From Candidatus Kuenenbacteria bacterium (GTDB taxonomy: Bacteria > Patescibacteriota > Patescibacteriia > UBA2591 > PGYQ01): DNA of 7,327 bases. Positions 5,786 to 7,327 of this stretch are shown piece after piece. The position numbers were made by a program, and so were the translations under genes. The stretch covers positions 1-7,327 of the forward strand of contig JACQWZ010000029.1 in NCBI GenBank assembly GCA_016209005.1, given 5' to 3'. The notes under the pieces are model-generated. The model saw only the letters and a list, made by a program, of their open reading frames with translations, made no database searches and was not told the origin of the DNA. The number at the start of each line of letters is the position of its first letter. Positions within the stretch are counted from its first letter, which is position 1.

Positions 5786-5901
5786 CAGGAGTTACGCACT
5801 ATTAATGTGCATTTGGCTAATATTAGCTAAAAATGAAAAATTAACAAAAATTCAATTTTCGCTAACTTTAGCCATTTTTTGATTAAACTGCGTAAGTCCT
5901 G
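5786..5901 (+). mobile_element. 116-bp foldback MITE-like element, copy A, upstream of atpB
   Basis: The terminal inverted repeats are CAGGAGTTACGCA (5786-5798) and TGCGTAAGTCCTG (5889-5901), with one mismatch. Subterminal arms TGGCTAATATTAGC and GCTAACTTTAGCCA are inverse with two mismatches, so the whole element can fold. It has no reading frame. It is flanked by AAATT on both sides (5781-5785, 5902-5906), as expected for a 5-bp target duplication. It differs from copy B by one base (G versus A in the middle A-rich stretch). The likely mover is a transposase elsewhere in the genome with matching ends; the family was not identified. Its right end supplies the TGA that closes the atpB frame upstream. 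Confidence 0.85.
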
Positions 5902-5907
5902 AAATTG

Positions 5908-5936
5908 CAAAATTTTTCTTAAAATTTTTACCTATG
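5908..5936 (+). promoter_or_regulatory. A/T hairpin plus CCTAT motif ending in ATG upstream of atpB
   Basis: AAAATTTT (5909-5916) can pair with AAAATTTT (5921-5928) around TCTT, and ACCT then leads into ATG at 5934-5936. The segment aligns closely with 416-448 in front of dusB, where the same signal directly precedes the true start. By analogy the ATG at 5934 may be the intended atpB start. Confidence 0.35.
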
Positions 5937-5986
5937 CACTTATTGTTTTTTTAGTTTCAAAAAAAATACAACTTATCCCAAAGGGT
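5934..5986 (+). other. atpB: Likely 5' end of atpB, out of frame at a T7 run
   Basis: The atpB frame stays open upstream of 5987 back to the TGA at 5900-5902 and encodes SKKIQLIPKGLQN just before and across 5987, which matches the conserved a-subunit segment after the first membrane helix. No ATG, GTG or TTG occurs in that frame before 5987. An ATG at 5934 reads MHLLFF then TAG (5952-5954). A -1 shift on the T run (5946-5952), with TTT in the P site and TAG in the A site, would give MHLLFFLVSKKIQLIPKG and join atpB in phase. One extra T in the genome would do the same. Confidence 0.6.
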
Positions 5987-6571
5987 TTGCAAAATGTGAT
6001 AGAAATAATAATTGAAAACATTTTAAACTTAATTCAAAGCGTCACTAATGATAAAAAACAAGCGGAAAAATTTTTTCCTTTAGTGGCAACTATTTTTATT
6101 TTTGTTCTATTGGCAAATTGGTTGGGAATATTTCCCGGAATTGGCACTATTGGATTTAAAGAAAACGAAACTTTTGTTCCTCTTTTTCGTTCAGTTCATT
6201 CAGATCTAAATATGACAATCGCTTTAGCTTTAATATCTGTGTTTGCCTGTCAATTTTTTGGAATTGTCGCTTGCGGATTTTTAAAATATGTTGGAAAATT
6301 TATAAACTTTAAAAATCCAATAACATTTTTTGTTGGAATTTTAGAATTAATTTCTGAAATAGCAAAATTGGTTTCTTTTTCTTTTCGGTTGTTTGGAAAT
6401 GTTTTTGCTGGCGAAGTTTTATTGGTTGTCATGGCTTTTTTAATTCCATTTGTTGTTCCTTTGCCTTTTATGGCTTTGGAATTATTTGTCGGTTTTATTC
6501 AAGCTTTAGTTTTTGCCATGCTCACTCTCGTATTTTTAAAAATGGCAACCGTTGCGCACGAGGAACATTGA
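5987..6571 (+). CDS. atpB: ATP synthase Fo subunit a (AtpB), 5' end abnormal
   Basis: Subunit a forms the two proton half-channels beside the c ring in the membrane. The 194 residues counted from TTG 5987 carry the family core: LNMTIALAL (75-83), ELISEIAKLVSFSFRLFGNVFAGE (120-143) with the essential Arg134 (equivalent to E. coli Arg210), LELFVGFIQALVFAMLTLVFL (164-184) with Gln172, and the usual EEH C-terminus. Five or so membrane segments are present, but the first helix and N-terminus are short or missing compared with the normal 220-270 residues. Start options are TTG 5987, or GTG 5996 ten bases after AAGGG (5981-5985); both would remove conserved residues PKGLQN or part of them, so a start further upstream with a frame change is also possible (see 5934-5986). 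The core is intact and shows no other damage, so the gene is probably functional. It is bracketed by two 116-bp elements. Confidence 0.88.
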   Translation: MQNVIEIIIENILNLIQSVTNDKKQAEKFFPLVATIFIFVLLANWLGIFPGIGTIGFKENETFVPLFRSVHSDLNMTIALALISVFACQFFGIVACGFLKYVGKFINFKNPITFFVGILELISEIAKLVSFSFRLFGNVFAGEVLLVVMAFLIPFVVPLPFMALELFVGFIQALVFAMLTLVFLKMATVAHEEH

Positions 6572-6591
6572 ATCAATAAAAATTTTAAATT

Positions 6592-6707
6592 CAGGAGTTA
6601 CGCACTATTAATGTGCATTTGGCTAATATTAGCTAAAAATAAAAAATTAACAAAAATTCAATTTTCGCTAACTTTAGCCATTTTTTGATTAAACTGCGTA
6701 AGTCCTG
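6592..6707 (+). mobile_element. 116-bp foldback MITE-like element, copy B, between atpB and atpE
   Basis: It has the same ends and orientation as copy A: CAGGAGTTACGCA (6592-6604) and TGCGTAAGTCCTG (6695-6707). AAATT borders both sides (6587-6591, 6708-6712), while the wider flanks differ from those of copy A, which argues for a separate insertion. It begins 20 bases after the atpB stop, inside what is normally a short atpB-atpE spacer. Its fold could weaken or end read-through into atpE. Confidence 0.85.
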
Positions 6708-6794
6708 AAATTATAAATTATATCTAAAATCTAAAATTTCTCATTTTTTTTAATTTTATTTATTTTAATCCGCGTTTTATTTTACAACGTGGAA

Positions 6795-6799
6795 AAGGA
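6795..6799 (+). promoter_or_regulatory. Shine-Dalgarno site of atpE
   Basis: AAGGA, within GGAAAAGGAA, lies 8 bases before the ATG at 6808. It is the clearest ribosome binding site in the window, fitting the high copy number of subunit c needed per enzyme. Confidence 0.7.
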
Positions 6800-6807
6800 A
6801 TTAAATT

Positions 6808-7044
6808 ATGATAGAGCCCACTGGATTAGATCTTAAATCAATTGCCGCGGCAATTGCCATTAGCGTTGGAGCAATCGGACCTGGAATTGGCATTGGACTT
6901 TTGGCCGCAAAAGCGATGGAAGCGATTGGAAGAAATCCAGAAGCCGCGGGAAAAATTCAAGCGGCTATGATTTTAGCCATCGCTTTTACCGAAGCAATCG
7001 CCATTTACGCTTTAGTCGTCGCGTTGATTATTAAGTTTATATAG
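6808..7044 (+). CDS. atpE: ATP synthase Fo subunit c (AtpE, proteolipid)
   Basis: Subunit c is a two-helix hairpin that assembles into the rotating ring and carries the proton. All 78 residues fit: helix 1 with the glycine motif GPGIGIG (24-30), the polar loop R42-N-P44 that contacts subunits gamma and epsilon, and helix 2 with the ion-carrying Glu62 in FTEAIAIYALVVALII. Sodium-type c subunits have Gln in the glycine motif and Ser or Thr right after the Glu; here these positions are Ile29 and Ala63, so proton coupling is inferred. The ATG has a good Shine-Dalgarno at 6795-6799. The a-then-c order is the standard operon order, but the 236-base spacer to atpB is unusually long because it holds foldback copy B. 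A chain of GC-rich hairpins follows 1 base after the stop. Confidence 0.97.
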   Translation: MIEPTGLDLKSIAAAIAISVGAIGPGIGIGLLAAKAMEAIGRNPEAAGKIQAAMILAIAFTEAIAIYALVVALIIKFI

Positions 7045-7045
7045 A

Positions 7046-7155
7046 TTAGCTTTTAGCTGATAGCCCCGACGCTCTGGCTCCGATGACTTGTCGGAGAGCC
7101 GACTGAAACGTCGGCTTCGGGATCCCGACTTTACGTCGGGACGTTTAGCTTTTAG
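7046..7155. repeat. GC-rich chain of hairpins after atpE, bordered by TTAGCTTTTAG
   Basis: Direct repeats TTAGCTTTTAG (7046-7056, 7145-7155) enclose a row of palindromes: GGCTC/GAGCC with CGA/TCG inside (7076-7100), AGCCGAC-TGAAAC-GTCGGCT (7097-7116), TCGGGATCCCGA (7117-7128), and TCCCGAC-TTTAC-GTCGGGA (7123-7141). Several overlap and so are mutually exclusive folds. Its GC content stands out sharply from the surroundings. The last hairpin resembles the one at 1577-1595. Sitting right after atpE it could protect the 3' end of that message or reduce read-through, which would help make more c than b subunit; this is inference. Confidence 0.8.
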
Positions 7156-7210
7156 AAAATTATAACTAAGAATGTCAAATGTTTTTTTGTTAATTGTTAA
7201 TTGCTAACTT

Positions 7211-7219
7211 TGGTATAAA
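7211..7219 (+). promoter_or_regulatory. Possible extended -10 element
   Basis: TGG followed by TATAAA (7214-7219) fits an extended -10. No -35 at a suitable distance is clear (TTGTTA at 7194-7199 leaves only 14 bases). It may be secondary to the better promoter just downstream. Confidence 0.25.
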
Positions 7220-7235
7220 ACTTTACCCCCTCGTT

Positions 7236-7264
7236 TTGAAATTTCATAAAATTAAAGATATAAT
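7236..7264 (+). promoter_or_regulatory. Strong sigma70-like promoter before the next gene
   Basis: TTGAAA (7236-7241), exactly 17 bases, then a perfect TATAAT (7259-7264). This matches 5 of 6 and 6 of 6 consensus positions and is the best promoter in the window. Transcription would start near 7271, about 45 bases before the ATG at 7317. It suggests that the remaining ATP synthase genes have their own promoter, separate from atpB-atpE. Confidence 0.6.
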
Positions 7265-7316
7265 AATTTAATTACATTGTGTAATTTTAATATTTTATTT
7301 TATTAATTTTAATTTT

Positions 7317-7327
7317 ATGAAACAAAC
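7317..7327 (+). CDS. Possible start of the next gene, perhaps atpF (partial)
   Basis: Only ATG AAA CAA AC is visible, so the product cannot be identified. The location, downstream of atpE and of a strong promoter, suits atpF (subunit b) in the usual order a, c, b. There is no Shine-Dalgarno before it. The identity is inferred from context alone. Confidence 0.3.

Larger units (their letters stand above)
5171..5986. other. 816-base repeat-dense gap between PBP2 and atpB
   Basis: The longest gap in the window has no recognisable gene. In order it holds an AT-rich inverted repeat (5211-5346), a 173-bp nested palindrome (5351-5523), octamer and heptamer arrays (5546-5577, 5626-5662), a possible promoter (5593-5620), a 34-bp dispersed module (5658-5691), a TTAGAAA array (5756-5783), a full 116-bp foldback element (5786-5901), and the disturbed 5' end of atpB (5908-5986). 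No GC-rich terminator with a T run follows the PBP2 stop. Confidence 0.6.

Noticed and set aside
5756..5906. CRISPR array
   Set aside because: The short repeats are direct heptamers without spacers, the longer repeats are foldback elements in single copies, and no cas gene is present.
5934..5954. MHLLFF as an independent leader peptide
   Set aside because: Possible, but the exact in-phase continuation of the a-subunit by a -1 slip at its stop codon makes a disturbed atpB start the simpler reading.
6808..7044. Sodium-coupled c subunit
   Set aside because: The Gln in the glycine motif and the Ser/Thr after the ion-binding Glu, typical of sodium rings, are Ile29 and Ala63 here.
7046..7155. Attachment site of an integrated element, from the TTAGCTTTTAG direct repeats
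   Set aside because: The enclosed 88 bases hold no gene and no integrase is nearby; a palindromic repeat with short flanking repeats is more likely.

Overview
The window looks like the chromosome of an AT-rich, genome-reduced bacterium, most likely a member of the Candidate Phyla Radiation (Patescibacteria, Parcubacteria-like). The evidence is the low GC content, the style of intergenic palindromes, mostly poor Shine-Dalgarno signals, and a pair of small hypothetical genes that I recall only from such genomes. TGA is used as a real stop (gene at 2298-2834, and atpB right after its canonical EEH C-terminus), so the TGA=Gly code of Gracilibacteria/Absconditabacteria does not apply. No gene is specific enough to name a species.

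Layout, all genes on the + strand. 58-92 is the terminator of a gene lying left of the window. 446-1444 is a tRNA-dihydrouridine synthase (dusB-like). 1759-2295 and 2298-2834 are a tightly coupled pair: a membrane protein with a CPVC motif and a soluble helical protein of unknown function. 3170-5170 is a class B penicillin-binding protein of the PBP2/MrdA type. 5987-6571 (atpB) and 6808-7044 (atpE) encode the a and c subunits of the F1Fo ATP synthase. A strong sigma70-like promoter (7236-7264) and an ATG at the right edge (7317) probably begin the rest of the ATP synthase operon.

About one third of the window is non-coding, which is high for such a compact genome, and most of it is repeat. 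There are three copies (one truncated) of a 116-bp foldback, MITE-like element; two nested palindromes of about 150-173 bp built around GTCATTGCGAG/CTCGCAATGAC; a long hairpin just ahead of the PBP2 gene; a GC-rich chain of hairpins after atpE; dispersed AT-rich modules; and many short tandem arrays, most with a 7-bp period.

Three points deserve most attention. The 5' end of atpB is abnormal: conserved a-subunit sequence continues upstream of any ordinary start codon, and a plausible ATG at 5934 is separated from that frame by a run of seven T and an in-frame TAG. atpB is bracketed by two nearly identical, directly oriented 116-bp elements, each flanked by AAATT. Finally, a palindromic repeat has been inserted in frame into the PBP2 gene and is translated as a short extra loop.
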